From: Reticulitermes speratus
Taxonomy: Eukaryota; Arthropoda; Insecta; Blattodea; Rhinotermitidae
DNA: 64,000 bases
Assembly (NCBI GenBank): GCA_021186555.1
Contig: JAJKFL010000042.1
Location: forward strand, 40,647,980 to 40,711,979
Direction of reading: 5' to 3'
Below the pieces are notes generated by a model. The model was not told where the DNA came from and did no database searches. It saw nothing but the letters and a program-made list of their open reading frames with translations. Shown here one piece after another: positions 1-9,600 of this stretch. Numbering within the stretch: position 1 is the first letter of the stretch; each line of letters begins with the position of its first letter. The position numbers and the translations under genes are program-made.

Positions 1-324
1 TCCTGGCAGCCCACAAGTTCTGTACAAGCCGTTCGTTATCTTGCCAGTAGCTTGTTACCCCAAGAGGGGCCCACCCATCTCGGCACCTGAAACAATCAAC
101 ACGGTCACCGCCTGGCAGTAGGACGGATGTATTCCGATTCTCATAGAATGAATCCTCATCATTTGTGACAGCTCCGCCCAGTTCAAATTTCATTCAAGCT
201 CGTCTCCATTTTCTGACTGACGGAAGACACCTCTGGGTCCTCCCTTACCTTCCGTCTTATTTTACTCTGCGAGACGCCACGGGTTACGTGCGTAGTAACC
301 TGCCATTTTGTGTCTTCCACAGCT
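1..324. other. no recognised feature
   Basis: I see no ORF of note, tandem repeat or known repeat family in this stretch. It is mixed-composition unique DNA. Confidence 0.4.
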
Positions 325-410
325 TTTCCGTTAAGTTATAAAAATGTTTCAGTTTCGTCATGTCTGTCTGTCAGCATGCAACAACTTCAGAATCGCTGAT
401 TTCCAACGGC
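325..410 (+). repeat. fragment of dispersed repeat family G
   Basis: The run TTTCGTCATGTCTGTCTGTC followed by GCATGCAACAACTT matches the start of the longer repeat at 9135-9600 and the minus-strand copy at 38310-38860. Only the first ~80 bp are present. The family is not recognised. Confidence 0.4.
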
Positions 411-424
411 TATGAAATAGAGTA

Positions 425-1129
425 CAGGTAGCCCTCGATTTGCGCCGGTCCAATTTGCGCTGATTCAGAATAACGCCGATTTTTAAACCAGGAAGTCAAA
501 AAGTGAAAAAAAAATATATTTTACTATTATTTATAACGTTTTACAATTTTTCTCGTACTGCTTCTTGTACTAAATCGTAATTCTTACATCGCTGATGTAA
601 GAGGAAGAGGAGGAGAGAGAGGAAGAACTTCGTCTACGTGAAATGAAGACAAGCGATCTCCAGCGCATCCTCTCAGACATAGAAAAACTCACTGATGAGC
701 TCTGCGAGATTGACCACGACTGGGAGCGGAATGCTACAGCGAAGAGGAGCGTTATGGCATCCATGAGGCCTTATCATGAAATTTTGACAGAAAGAAAGAA
801 GAAATCACGACAGTCCACACTGCATGCTTTCTTTAAAAACGTGACGATCCTCAACCAGGGACTTCGTCAGAAAACTAACGCTGCTTCATTACGCCATTAA
901 CGGTTGTAAGTGTGCAAAATATATATATTTTAAATTCCCTTTATTATATTTACGTTATTTCAGAGCTTTAAATGCAATGCCATTATATTACTCGTCAATG
1001 TTTGGGTGCCGGGAACGCATGTCATTGACTTCCCATTGACTTACATTATAAAATCGTTTCAATTTACGCCGATTCCGATTACGACGGTTCATCCAGGAAC
1101 GCATCCCCGCGTATATCGAGGGCTACCTG
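425..1129 (+). mobile_element. pogo/Tigger-like DNA transposon, internally deleted
   Basis: The ends are inverted repeats: CAGGTAGCCCTCGATT at 425-440 and its complement ending at 1129, with partial similarity further in (the right end carries GCGGGGATGCGTTCC in reverse). TA dinucleotides flank both ends (423-424 and 1130-1131), as expected for Tc1/mariner-pogo target duplications. The 705-bp length is far too short for an autonomous Tigger, and the only coding remnant is a transposase C-terminus at 601-900. The TIR resembles the CCCTCGATTTACGCGGGG type of Tigger elements (family knowledge). Confidence 0.85.
601..900 (+). pseudogene. pogo/Tigger-like transposase, C-terminal remnant
   Basis: The frame is open from 601 (after a TAA at 598) to the stop ending at 900; the first ATG is at 643. 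It begins with an acidic run (EEEEEREEEL) and then KTSDLQRILSDIEKL, and ends with PYHEILTERKKKSRQSTLHA followed by FFKNV. The pattern PYxEIxxEKKKxxxQxTLxxFF is what I know from the C-terminal tail of Tigger/jerky-type transposases. The DDE catalytic core and the N-terminal DNA-binding domain are missing, so no activity is expected. It lies inside the TIRs of the 705-bp element, which supports the assignment. Confidence 0.7.
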
Positions 1130-1335
1130 TAGTCCACATCCATACCGTGTACTACTGCTCAATTTGACAAAACCGTTTCATATAATCACAGTACACTATT
1201 TATCCTACGTCGTATTTATTTAAATTTCCCTCCCAGTGTTTCGACTGTTACTATCATCCTCGGGAGGTCATTCAATAACACCGAAGATGGAAACATCAAA
1301 AGGTTTTACATTTTACATTTTTTGTAAGATATACA
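1130..1335. other. no recognised feature
   Basis: AT-rich unique sequence between two transposon remnants. Nothing recognised. Confidence 0.4.
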
Positions 1336-2064
1336 GGGCATGACTGATAGACTACTTGAAACTGGAAGACGTTATGGAATGGAAATGAATGTGGAAAAAA
1401 CTAAGGTGTGAGAATCTCAAGGCAACCATACCCAATAAAAATTATGATAGATCAAAAAGCATTGGAGAATGTGGAATATTTCAATTATCTGGGTAGCATG
1501 ATAACAAATGATGCAAGATGTACACGTGAAATTAAATCCAGAATTGCCATGGCAAAAGCAGCATTCAACAAGACTAAGACTGTTTTCACCAGCAAACTGG
1601 ACTTAAATTTAAGGAAGAAACTAGTAAAGTGCTACATTTGGAGCACACCTTTGTATGGTGCTGAAACGTGGACACTTCGGAAAGTATATCAGAAGTATCT
1701 GGAAAGTTTTGAAATGTGGTGCTGGAGAAGAATGGAGAAGATCAGTTGGACCGATCGTGTGAGAAATGAAGAGGTATTACACAGAGTCAAGGAGGAGAGG
1801 AATATCCTACATATAAAAAAAAGAAGACTAACTCGATTGGTCACATCTTGCGTAGAAACTGCCTTTTAAAACACGTGATTGAAGGAAAGTTAGAGGGAAG
1901 GACAGAAATGACGGGGACGAGGAAGAAGGCGTAAGCAGCTCCTGGATGACCTTAAGGAAAATAGCGGATGTTGTAAATTGAAAGAGGAAGCACTAGATCG
2001 CACATGGTGGAGAACTCGCTTTGGAAGAGGCTATGGACCTGTCGTAAGACAGACTACAGAATGA
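1336..2064 (+). pseudogene. non-LTR retrotransposon reverse transcriptase, C-terminal part, frameshifted
   Basis: Three frames together read like the thumb and C-terminal region of RTE/BovB-like endonuclease-reverse transcriptases. From 1336 comes GMTDRLLETGRRYGMEMNVE then KTKV. After one missing base near 1407 the frame continues (1408-1869) with VEYFNYLGSMITNDARCT, LVKCYIWSTPLYGAETWTL and EMWCWRRMEKISWTDRVRNE. After further shifts, GRRRKQLLDDL and WWRTRFGRGYGPVVRQTTE end at the stop at 2062-2064. The catalytic YxDD region is absent, so this is a 5'-truncated, decayed LINE copy. After the stop the sequence carries GAATGAATGAAT-like repeats, as LINE 3' ends often do. Confidence 0.85.
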
Positions 2065-2544
2065 ACAGAATGAATGAATATAATGTTAAGATCGTTATTG
2101 TTAGCACTTTCAGTGTGAAGAATGACCTCCCTGAGGATGACTGTAACAGTGGTTAGTGTCCAGGCACCAGGTTAAGGATTCTACAATACTTCAGGTTTCG
2201 ACTCACGGAAAATGAAATTGCAAACAATTTGATTTTATTTCAGTTCGTGAGTTCTGAATGTTAATTGCTTGCACCTACAGCCGAGGATTAGTTAGCATCC
2301 TCTGTAACCTTCGCCAGTATTTTGGTAAGCAATGAGAAACCGTTTTAACTGCTGCTGGAATAATACCAAAAGCAAAGATATATTTAAAAATAGTGGACGT
2401 TCAGAGCTGCCACAATACCCGAAAACCTATCCCACCCGTAGGTCTACACTGGGCATGTACATACCAACTGAAGGAACTTAATTTTCCCTATTGTTTTGGC
2501 GTTAATATTCAAAGACACTTTATCTTAACACGAATTTATATTAT
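2065..2544. other. no recognised feature
   Basis: After the LINE stop codon I see no further coding similarity or repeat structure here. Confidence 0.35.
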
Positions 2545-2668
2545 AGAGTTGAGGTTCTGACGGCGATGAATATAAAGTTTAATGTTTTCACGGATGTGAT
2601 ACCGTGTGGTTTGGTAGATATGTACCAACGTTTCGGAAGAACTTGCTGCCTACATCTTCAGAGAGAAA
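2545..2668 (-). repeat. dispersed repeat with CTGAAGA...GAAACG core
   Basis: Read on the plus strand this gives the peptide pattern DVIPCGLVDMYQRFGRTCCL, which recurs in decayed form at 18175-18265 and 45095-45170. On the minus strand it holds CTGAAGA, a loop, then CCGAAACGTTGG, related to the fold-back arms elsewhere in the window. The peptide is treated as an accident of the repeat, not a gene. Confidence 0.5.
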
Positions 2669-3510
2669 AGAGCAATCATCAAATTTATGTTAATCTAAAC
2701 ATATGGGGTATTATACAGTATCATAAAAACCTGGAAGCCACGAATCTAAATTAGGGGGAAAAAATAATACAAATATCACACAAAATCATTCGAACTGGGC
2801 GTCTACAAATAAAGGACAGCGGCCATGAATAAATATTACATCTATAGGCCGTACGTGTTCGTAGACGTACGCAGTGTAACTTGTAGACAAATTTGTATGT
2901 ATCATTAGGAGATTGAAAATCAATTTCTGAACGCACCTCAACCCACAGGTCATTTATAAATTAATTCTGTTCCTGGAAGCTTCATTAATAATGTATTACA
3001 CACCTATGGAACCAGTAGCGCTCGAGTTATTCAACTCTAAGACAGAAGCAAACAGGTCCAACTCCAAGTTACGGCTCTCCATAGAGCACAGTAAGAACGC
3101 CCCTCTGTTGGCAGCAGGAGGATTCTAGCCCTGCGCTATATTTGGGGAATACACGGCTGGAAGTTCATACCGAACATGGATACAACAGAGAATGAACTGA
3201 TATTGCCCAAAATCCTTCAAATTTCGAGTCAATTAACACCTTAAGTAATGTAAGACGTGAATCTTTCACGAGGACAGAAGTGGTAAAGGCGTTTTCTTTA
3301 TCGGGTGACCAGCCAGGTCAATCCGGAATACAAGTCCACAGTTCCGGGGATGTTTTCGCAGACGGTGACAGGGCAACTTACGAGAAGTTGGACTTCCGAA
3401 CTGACACGTCCATTTGCCCGACATGTTATCTTAAGCCTATAAAACACAGCATTTACTAATGTAGGCATACCACATGCTTTAGTGTCATTGGAATTTTTCA
3501 CTGATAAAAT
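2669..3510. other. no recognised feature
   Basis: No convincing ORF or repeat. Short ORFs on both strands have no recognisable motifs. Confidence 0.35.
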
Positions 3511-3700
3511 CCTTCCGGCCACACTATGGCCCTGGAGTCGACTCAGCCTCTAACAGAAATGAGTACCAGAAATATTTTCTGGCGGGTAAAGGCGGCCGGT
3601 GCGTTGGGCTCATAACCTTAACACCTTCATGTACTGTCTGGAGACCTGGGAGCCTCAGGGCCTGTCCAGGGATTGTTTTATCTTTACCTTCATCACATGC
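3511..3700 (+). mobile_element. SINE family C, 5'-truncated copy
   Basis: Shares CCTTCCGGCCACACTATGGC, then TCGACTCAGCCTCTAACAGA, GAGCCTC and GGCCTGTCC, with the copies at 10926, 11338, 11941, 41213 and 55758. It ends in TTTATCTTTACCTT, matching the family's TTTACCTTTACC tail. The tRNA-like head, seen only in the 10926-11232 copy, is missing here. Confidence 0.8.
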
Positions 3701-3867
3701 TTTAACATTTAAAAAAAACACTGCACTCTACCCACACTGTATTTATGGGTTACGTAAAGTTCTTACAACAAACGGCGACTGTTTCCCCATACAATATTAA
3801 CTGACTGGTCTTTGTAACTGAGACCCCCGACTGTCTTCTGTGACGTATGAACTCAAGTAATTTAATC

Positions 3868-4165
3868 CAGGTGTTTATATCTCGACAAGCAGACAGTCGC
3901 TCAGCTAGTAAAGAAATCCCCCCCCCCCCAACTTAACGTTCATTACCGTGTTAACAAAAGCACGCCATTAGCCAGTTCTGAGCTATTTTAGTGCTATCAA
4001 CTTCTTTAAACCCCATTTTAATATTTTCTTCCATCTACGCCTAGGTCTCCCACGTGGTCTCTTACCTTAAAACTTTTCGACTAAACTTATGTATCACCTC
4101 TCCCACGTAAGAAAACAAATTCTCCACAAAAATGGTTAATTTTCTTAACACTCTACTTACCCCAT
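3868..4165 (-). pseudogene. RTE-like LINE 3' end, decayed
   Basis: Read on the minus strand in broken frames, it gives GRPRRRWKKILKW and WRAFVNTVMNVKLG, and then an untranslated tail like that at 5200-5272. This matches the C-terminus of the ORF at 5272-5526 ([32 protein letters not shown]). A poly-C run (3909-3919) interrupts it. Confidence 0.65.
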
Positions 4166-4295
4166 TCCACTCCAAACTTAACCTGATCATCAATGAAAGC
4201 AACACGAAAGTGTCCTGAGTTAAATCGAAAGGTAGAATTCAAAACCGTTCCTGTGCTTAATTAAGCACCATTCACGAATACTCTTACGATTGGAC

Positions 4296-4472
4296 GGGTG
4301 TGGTATAGCTCCACACATTCTTAACTTCGGCAACAGATGTGGGTGCGTGGTCAGCGCCATGCTACGGCCGCTTTATTCCCAGGGACGGAAACTCCTGTAT
4401 ATATTGGTACAACCATGACAAGGGCAGGGTGAGTGCCCAAAATTACAAAGTAGGAAATTAAAATACAAGAAC

Positions 4473-4505
<33 letters not shown>

Positions 4506-4778
4506 TATATTAAACATTACGTAGCTTATGTATATCAAGCGATGATTCAGAATTTTTAGTTCCTTTGGAAGGGGGCAGGGCGCGGTTTAGTAGCTTGTCC
4601 CAGGTGCAAAAGCCACGGTTATGGCTCTGCCTACTGTATAGAAGGCTGAGTGGGCCCAGTCTCGATATTTTGGAGAACACAAAAATAAATCTCTTGACCC
4701 TGCCTGGAATCAGACCCCTATTCTTCGATTGTGCAGCCCGTAACTTAGTCACTCTACAAACTGAGCTACCACACATAT
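4296..4778 (-). mobile_element. SINE family B, old copy apparently split by an insertion
   Basis: The left part (4296-4400) matches the family B 3' half (AGCTCCACACATTCTTAACT, GCGCCATGC, GCCGCTTTATTCCC). The right part (4560-4778) matches the 5' half: CTGTATAGAAGGCTGAGTGG, then on the minus strand a tRNA-like head GTAGCTCAGTTTGTAGAGTG with a box-B-like GGTCTGATTCC. The two parts are separated by about 150 bp containing a (TA)n run, so either an insertion split one SINE or two fragments lie side by side. Confidence 0.6.
4472..4511. repeat. (TA)n microsatellite
   Basis: About 40 bp of nearly pure TA dinucleotides within the interrupted SINE. Confidence 0.95.
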
Positions 4779-5199
4779 TTCTATAAATACTGTTACCATC
4801 CGGTACTGTTTTGTATATAATTTATTTTCTGACACAGAAAGAGGCCGAAAGGCAGAAAAATTAAAAGACATATTGAATGTAATCATTGATGAGAACACGA
4901 GGTTGTGCTACACGTTTGTGCCAGCAGCATGGACCATTAACAGATGTGCGTAAAATAAAGTACACAATTTAGTTGTACGGGATCTGCTGTTTCCTCATCA
5001 GTAAGGCAGTAGATGTGAACCTGAAAGACGAAGTGGAAGTACGCTCCACTGACGGAAGCCACCTACTGTCTGGGAATCCGTTCTTCTGCCACATACGTTG
5101 GGGAATGTTGGGGAAATGTGAGGAAAGATAAGCCTAGCTCGCATTCCATAAAGAGCGACAAAGCTGAGTCTCGAACAGTACAAGCCTATACGGTATAAG
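4779..5199. other. no recognised feature
   Basis: Unique sequence. The part near 5160-5220 (caagcctatacggtataagt) continues into the LINE 3' end on the right. Confidence 0.35.
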
Positions 5200-5760
5200 T
5201 CTAACTCCATGGAGCACAGTCCTTCTTGAGAAGCTAACAGGTCGTCAGCTAGTCAAGAAATTCCCCGTGTTTTATGGAACCCGAAGGTTCATTACCGCAC
5301 TCACAACAGCCCGCCACCTGTCCCTATCCTGAGCCATATCAATCCTGTCCATGCCCCCACATCCCACTTCTTGAAAATCCATTTTAATATCATCCTCCCA
5401 TCTACGCCTGGGTCTTCCAAGTGGTCTCCTTCCCTCAGGTCTCCCCACCAAAATCCTGTATGCACCTCTCCCCTCACCCATACGTGCTACATGCCCCTCC
5501 CACCTTATTCTTCTTGATTTGATCACCCGAATAATATTTGGTGATGAGTACAGATCATGAAATTACTCGTTATGTAGTCTTCTCCACTCCCCTGTTACCT
5601 CGTCCCTCTTAGGCCCAAATATCCTCCTCAGCGCCCTATTCTCGGAACACCCTCAGCCTATGTTCCTCCCTTAGTGTGAGAGACCCAAGCCTCACACCCA
5701 TACAAAACAACAGGCAAAATTATTGTTCTGTATATCTTAATCTTTGTATTTTTTGATAGC
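5200..5760 (-). mobile_element. RTE-like LINE, 3' fragment
   Basis: The minus strand reads, with frame breaks, from about 5745 (LxFCCFVWV, then ENRALRRIFGPKRDEVTGEW, then LYSSPNII) into the intact ORF at 5272-5526. After the stop, a short 3' UTR runs to about 5200 (TTCTTGACTAGCTGACGACC, TTCTCAAGAAGGACTGTGCT). The same 3' UTR motif marks other copies at 22132, 41540, 51045, 60040 and 61490. The copy is 5'-truncated: the catalytic reverse transcriptase and endonuclease are absent. Confidence 0.85.
5272..5526 (-). pseudogene. C-terminus of RTE-like reverse transcriptase
   Basis: An open frame of 84 residues begins [19 protein letters not shown] and contains [20 protein letters not shown], and ends [14 protein letters not shown]. 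This is the conserved tail of RTE/BovB-like LINE polyproteins, downstream of the reverse transcriptase domain. The apparent start Met is internal to the parental protein. The frame is intact here but broken just upstream (stops near 5530-5745), so it is a relic without independent function. It is the least decayed of the RTE-like copies in the window. Confidence 0.85.
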
Positions 5761-7130
5761 AAACTGGAAGACAGAAGATCCTGCACCGAATGATAACAAG
5801 CATCTATACGGTATTACAATCCGAAACATCAGCGTCTGCAGAACAGTCTATACACTTAAACAACAGAAAGAAGTCTCATCGATCTATCCATCGACCCCCT
5901 TCCACTCCTCCTCGTGCTTTTACACTTCCCCCTCCAGTGTACTTCTCTGTATTCCCCTCCAGCCATCTAGCCATTCTGTTCCCAAGAATAACATTGGGTA
6001 AGAACAAACGCTACAAGCTGGTCGACACTGGACAGAGGGGCTGGAGGGATTGCAACAGTCGGCAAGGAGGGAAAAGCTTCGATCGTTGTTAACCCTAACA
6101 ACCCGTCTCCGTGGCTTCAGTATACTCATTTTCAATGCTTCCAGGCCGACATATATCACTGCAGCGGATTATGTTAATGTACTAAACAGTTCATTTACAT
6201 TTACAATTGGACATAAGTCTATTTCTTTCTGACATACAACGCTACCGACTGACAATACACTCCTCACTTCCTCTTCGGATTAAGAATTGTCTCCACCTAT
6301 TCATAAACGGACTGTGAACAGACGAAACGCGTCGGCATGCTACGATCTTACAGAACTCTACGTGGAGAAATGTAAATAAGGAATTTGGTAATTCCTGATT
6401 AGAACTGTTGATCTGCTTCGCACGTAGCTTGTTTCAGATACAATCAGATTTATTTTTTTAGGTGTGGCGCTATATTTTAAATACGGTGGATTTAATACGT
6501 TTACGATATGTGGACACTCATACATGTCACGCATGCGCAGTACATTATCACAATTGTGTCGTATTAATGAGCATAAGCAAGAGACACGCGTTGCGTGATG
6601 CAACTTCAGAATTACAGATCAACAAGGCATCGACACCTACAATTACATATAGTACGAGACATCGAGATACACTCGGAGCTTGCAAGTAATATTACAAATC
6701 AGGGTGTATGCGCGCTTGACTCAACGGCTTACAGTTCCATTTGGCCTACTCAGTTACCTGAACACAGGGGTACACAAATTCTCCAAAAATCCAGCAGCCA
6801 CCTCCAAATTCTAGGTGCCAGAACTGTGACACAAAGCAAGTACCACACCAAGGGCCCACAGTTCTGCAGTGACCTGTATATCACCGTTATCTGGCGCTTT
6901 CTGTGCGGTGCGTGTGAATCGGTACACATTCTTGTATATGGCGGTTGGGGGGGGGGATTGCAATAATTGTGCTGAAAATATTAAGCGCCACCGCACAAAA
7001 TTTTGTGGCCCAGGATATGTGCACACCTGCCTTAATACAGTAACACGGCATACACTGTCTAAAACACTTTCCGGGGTACATCATCATCAGACACCGACAT
7101 TAATAGTTACCTGGTAATTAAAAACGTTAC
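5761..7130. other. no recognised feature
   Basis: Several overlapping short ORFs occur on both strands, none with a recognisable motif or a convincing splice context. A poly-G run lies at about 6946-6955. Confidence 0.35.
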
Positions 7131-7137
7131 TACTCCA

Positions 7138-7396
7138 TTTTTTTTAATGGCTCGACAGCCCCTTGGGGTCCTAGGCCGCCTCATTGTTCGAGGCTTCACG
7201 ATCACACTTTTTAGACACACCACACTCGGTAGGACTCCTCTGGACGAGTGACCAGCCCGTCGCAGAGACCTCTACCTGACATCACACAACACTCACAAGA
7301 GACAGACATCCATGCTCTAGGTGGGATTCGAACCTGCAATCCCAGTAAGCGAGCGGCCGTAGACCCACGCCTTAGACCGCGCGGCCACTGGGATCA
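7138..7396 (-). mobile_element. SINE family A, near full length
   Basis: On the minus strand it starts GATCCCAGTGGCCGCGCGGT, a tRNA-Leu/Ser-like head with box A (TGGCCGCGCGGTCTAAGGCG) and box B (GGTTCGAATCC). The body contains GGATGTCTGTCTCTTGTGAG, AGGTCTCTGCGACGGGCTGG and TCCTACCGAGTGTGGTGTGT. It ends GGGCTGTCGAGCCATTAAAA in an A-rich tail. Box A and box B supply the internal Pol III promoter. Confidence 0.9.
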
Positions 7397-7508
7397 GCAC
7401 ATCTTTACCTTTACTATTACATATGTGTTCATGTAATTCCGTATTTATCTGCTGCCCAAGACAAGTACTTTGTTCGTCGTGTCTTGGTGTGTCTGAGTAT
7501 GTTGTGCG
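7397..7508. other. no recognised feature
   Basis: Short unique spacer between a SINE and a fold-back element. Confidence 0.3.
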
Positions 7509-7765
7509 ATGTCAGGCTTCCGCCGCAGTGTAAATGAGATATGCGCTCGTCAAGAGATTTTACGCAGCGTAGATTGGTAGTTCGTTACAGACGTTTCGGG
7601 GACAACCTATCGGTCGCTTTTTCATAGGTCAAGTAGTCCAAGAAGGCTTCTCGGACTGCTAAGAAACCTTGAAGACAGAACCGACTGGTTGTCCCGAAAC
7701 GTCGGTGACGTCGTATCAATCTACGCTGCGTAAAATCCCAGAAGAGCGCAGATCTCGTCTGAGCA
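7509..7765. mobile_element. fold-back element (family FB-A), copy 1
   Basis: Left arm TTTTACGCAGCGTAGATTGG (from about 7558) and GACGTTTCGGGGACAACC are mirrored on the right by GGTTGTCCCGAAACGTCGG and CAATCTACGCTGCGTAAAA (to about 7735). The outer flanks (TCAGGCTTCCGCC, TCCCAGAAGAG) are shared with copy 2 at 8458-8665. The transcript would form a long hairpin. Each arm holds GGGAC...GTCCC followed by GAAACGTC, discussed in the findings as hammerhead-like. Confidence 0.8.
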
Positions 7766-8131
7766 CTTGTTCGTTGACCAGGTGAATGATTATGGTCTTA
7801 TGCAATTTTCTACCTATTCGCTCTAACCAATCGTTTTATATAAACGTCGAATTAGTGACTGCATGCAAGTTTCGATTATTCTTTGTGGCGGTATTAAAAT
7901 ATAATATAATGCAAAATGAGCCTGATTCTGTAGGAAGTGACTAAGAACATGACTATCTTCGAGACAACTAAGCATAATTATTCTCAGAACAAAAGGGATT
8001 AAGTACAAAAGATGAAAAGCAAATCCGAATGACTTATAAAAAAAATACGAAAAATAGCAAGTCACGGATTTGTAATACACAGGCACAGGGGTGGATAAAC
8101 AACAGACTTCAATGCATATTTTGCCACTCAC
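7766..8131 (-). other. Pvf intron, start (3' of the cystine-knot exon)
   Basis: The minus-strand donor GTGAGT (8126-8131) opens this intron. I searched leftward by eye for the next exon (expected to encode the Asn-His-Thr-x-Cys-x-Cys end of the knot) and did not find it in 1-8131. The rest of the stretch is AT-rich and unremarkable. Confidence 0.5.
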
Positions 8132-8364
8132 ATAGAAGTAGAGCTCCACCTGTTCCGCCTTGCGCGCCGTGCATGTCAGAGTGTCGGACTTGCAACAGCC
8201 AGCGTCGTCACCGCACTGGTGCAGGATCGTGCAGTGCGGGATGTATGTCTTGCTGGGGTGAGGGTACACGTCCTTCACTTGTATCAGTCTTGGCTTCGGC
8301 ACCCGACACTGTCCTTCCCTGCCAATTGTTACAGCGTGCTGCACTGCTTTCGACAGGTCCATGT
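8132..8364 (-). CDS. Pvf: PDGF/VEGF-related growth factor (Pvf family), cystine-knot exon
   Basis: This 233-bp exon encodes 77 full codons plus two leading bases. It carries six knot cysteines in PDGF/VEGF order: QCRVPKPR, then PHCTILHQC, then CGDDAGCC, then LTC, ending VELYFY. PxC(x5)C(x4)GCC is the PDGF-family signature, with an insertion before GCC. Family members are secreted dimers that activate the Pvr receptor tyrosine kinase in insects (family knowledge). Splice signals are clear on the minus strand: acceptor TTATCTGTTTGCAG before 8364, donor GTGAGT at 8126-8131. The exon starts in phase 1 (AC completes a codon) and ends in phase 0. The frame stays open beyond both sites but without similarity. 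The last two knot cysteines must lie in a downstream exon that I could not find. I cannot tell which Pvf paralogue this is. Confidence 0.88.
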
Positions 8365-8457
8365 CTGCAAACAGATAATTGTGTCTTCGGTTATTTGCCG
8401 ACTCAAACAACTGGGTAAGTTACATAGCAATGAATAAGTCGGGAAAACGTGTCCGTG

Positions 8458-8665
8458 ATTTCAGGCTTCTGCCGGGGTGTAAATGACTTTGTTCTTCTAG
8501 GATGTTACCAGCGTAGATTTGTAGTTACCGACGTTTCGGGACAACCTACTGGTCCCATCTTCAAGGGTCAAGACTTATTGACCCTTGAAGATGGGGCCAG
8601 TAGGTTGTCATGAAACGTCTGTAACTACCAATTTACGCTGCGTAACATCCCAGAAGAGGGGGGAA
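8458..8665. mobile_element. fold-back element (family FB-A), copy 2
   Basis: The left arm has AGCGTAGATTTGTAGTTACC, GACGTTTCGGGACAACC and CATCTTCAAGGGTCAA. The right arm, starting at about 8578, is its near-complement: TTGACCCTTGAAGATGGGGC, GGTTGTCATGAAACGTC and AATTTACGCTGCG. The loop is only a few bases, so it would fold into one ~90-bp hairpin. It lies about 90 bp from the Pvf knot exon, within the intron. Confidence 0.85.
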
Positions 8666-8729
8666 GATGTTCACAATTTGTGAATATCAATCTGGCTAGT
8701 CTGAAGGTTAACTCATGATGCTAGGTTTG

Positions 8730-8960
8730 AGGTTCTCACAGCCATACTGAAGAAGAATACGATACTATGTCGGCTGGTAAACAGTTCACGTTTCGGAGAA
8801 CATTCTGCCGACATCGTCCAGGTAGTCCTTCCTTACTGGACAAACGTGAAAATGTAGTAAGTCCCTCCGAAACAACGACAACTATTTATCAATCGACACG
8901 GCTTCATATCCCACAATACCGAAATATTCGTGATCTCATTACTACGAAATATACTGTCCG
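8730..8960. repeat. inverted pair of decayed CGTTTCGGAG-type repeats
   Basis: The left unit contains GAGGTTCTCACAGCC and CACGTTTCGGAGAACATTCT. The right unit contains the opposite orientation (CCCTCCGAAACAACGAC, TATCAATCGACACGGC). Both belong to the dispersed family seen at 2545, 18175 and 45095. Confidence 0.5.
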
Positions 8961-9134
8961 AAAAAAAAAAACAATACAAATTGTTCTTCATCAGCAAAAC
9001 TGATTGCACACGTTTCAGGACTTAGAAGCATTATTAACCGATGGGCATGGTTACACAACTTAAAAAAAAAAAAAAACCTTGACTGGTTACCTTACAGCAT
9101 ACGCAAAGGTTCTATCTATACTACTTTTACCCTT

Positions 9135-9600
9135 CTGACACTTTCACAAAATTGAGAAAAGCGACTATCAGCGTCGTCACGTCTGTCCGTCAGTCCGCAT
9201 GGAACAACTCGGCTCCCAGTGGGGAATTTTCATTAAAGTTCATATTTGAGTATTTTTCGAAAAAATCTGTCCAGAAAATTGAAGCTTCATTGAAATATGA
9301 CAAGAATAACGGACACTTTATACGTATATGAAGACCTTCTTCTTATAGTGATAAAATTTTTCAGACAAAAGTTGTAGACAAAATCAAAACAAATTTCATT
9401 TCCCCCCCCCCCCCCCCCCGAAAATAATGCCGTTTATGCCAGACAGGCCACAGATGACAATATAATATGGCGCATGCGCTTTGCGTGCTGGACAACTAAG
9501 GCTACAAACACACACTCAGAATACGTAACACTTACTCCACGTAAACAGCGGTTACGCGAACGCGCCTCAATATTACACTGCCTGTCTTGTTAATGTCTCA
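9135..9600 (+). repeat. unclassified dispersed repeat, family G, longest plus-strand copy
   Basis: It shares a long order of landmarks with the minus-strand copy at 38310-38860: GTCTGTCCG...GCATGGAACA, GAGTATTTTTCGAAAA, GACAAGAATAACGG, GACAAAAGTTGTAGA, ATGCCGTTTATG, ACAGGCCACAGATGA, GCGCATGCGC and GTTACGCGAACGCGCCTCA. A poly-C run (about 9402-9420) interrupts it. No TIR, coding similarity or tRNA-like head is seen. Confidence 0.75.

Noticed and set aside
2545..2668. Peptide DVIPCGLVDMYQRFGRTCCL as part of a protein.
   Set aside because: The same reading recurs with stops at other sites and overlaps a structural repeat on the other strand.
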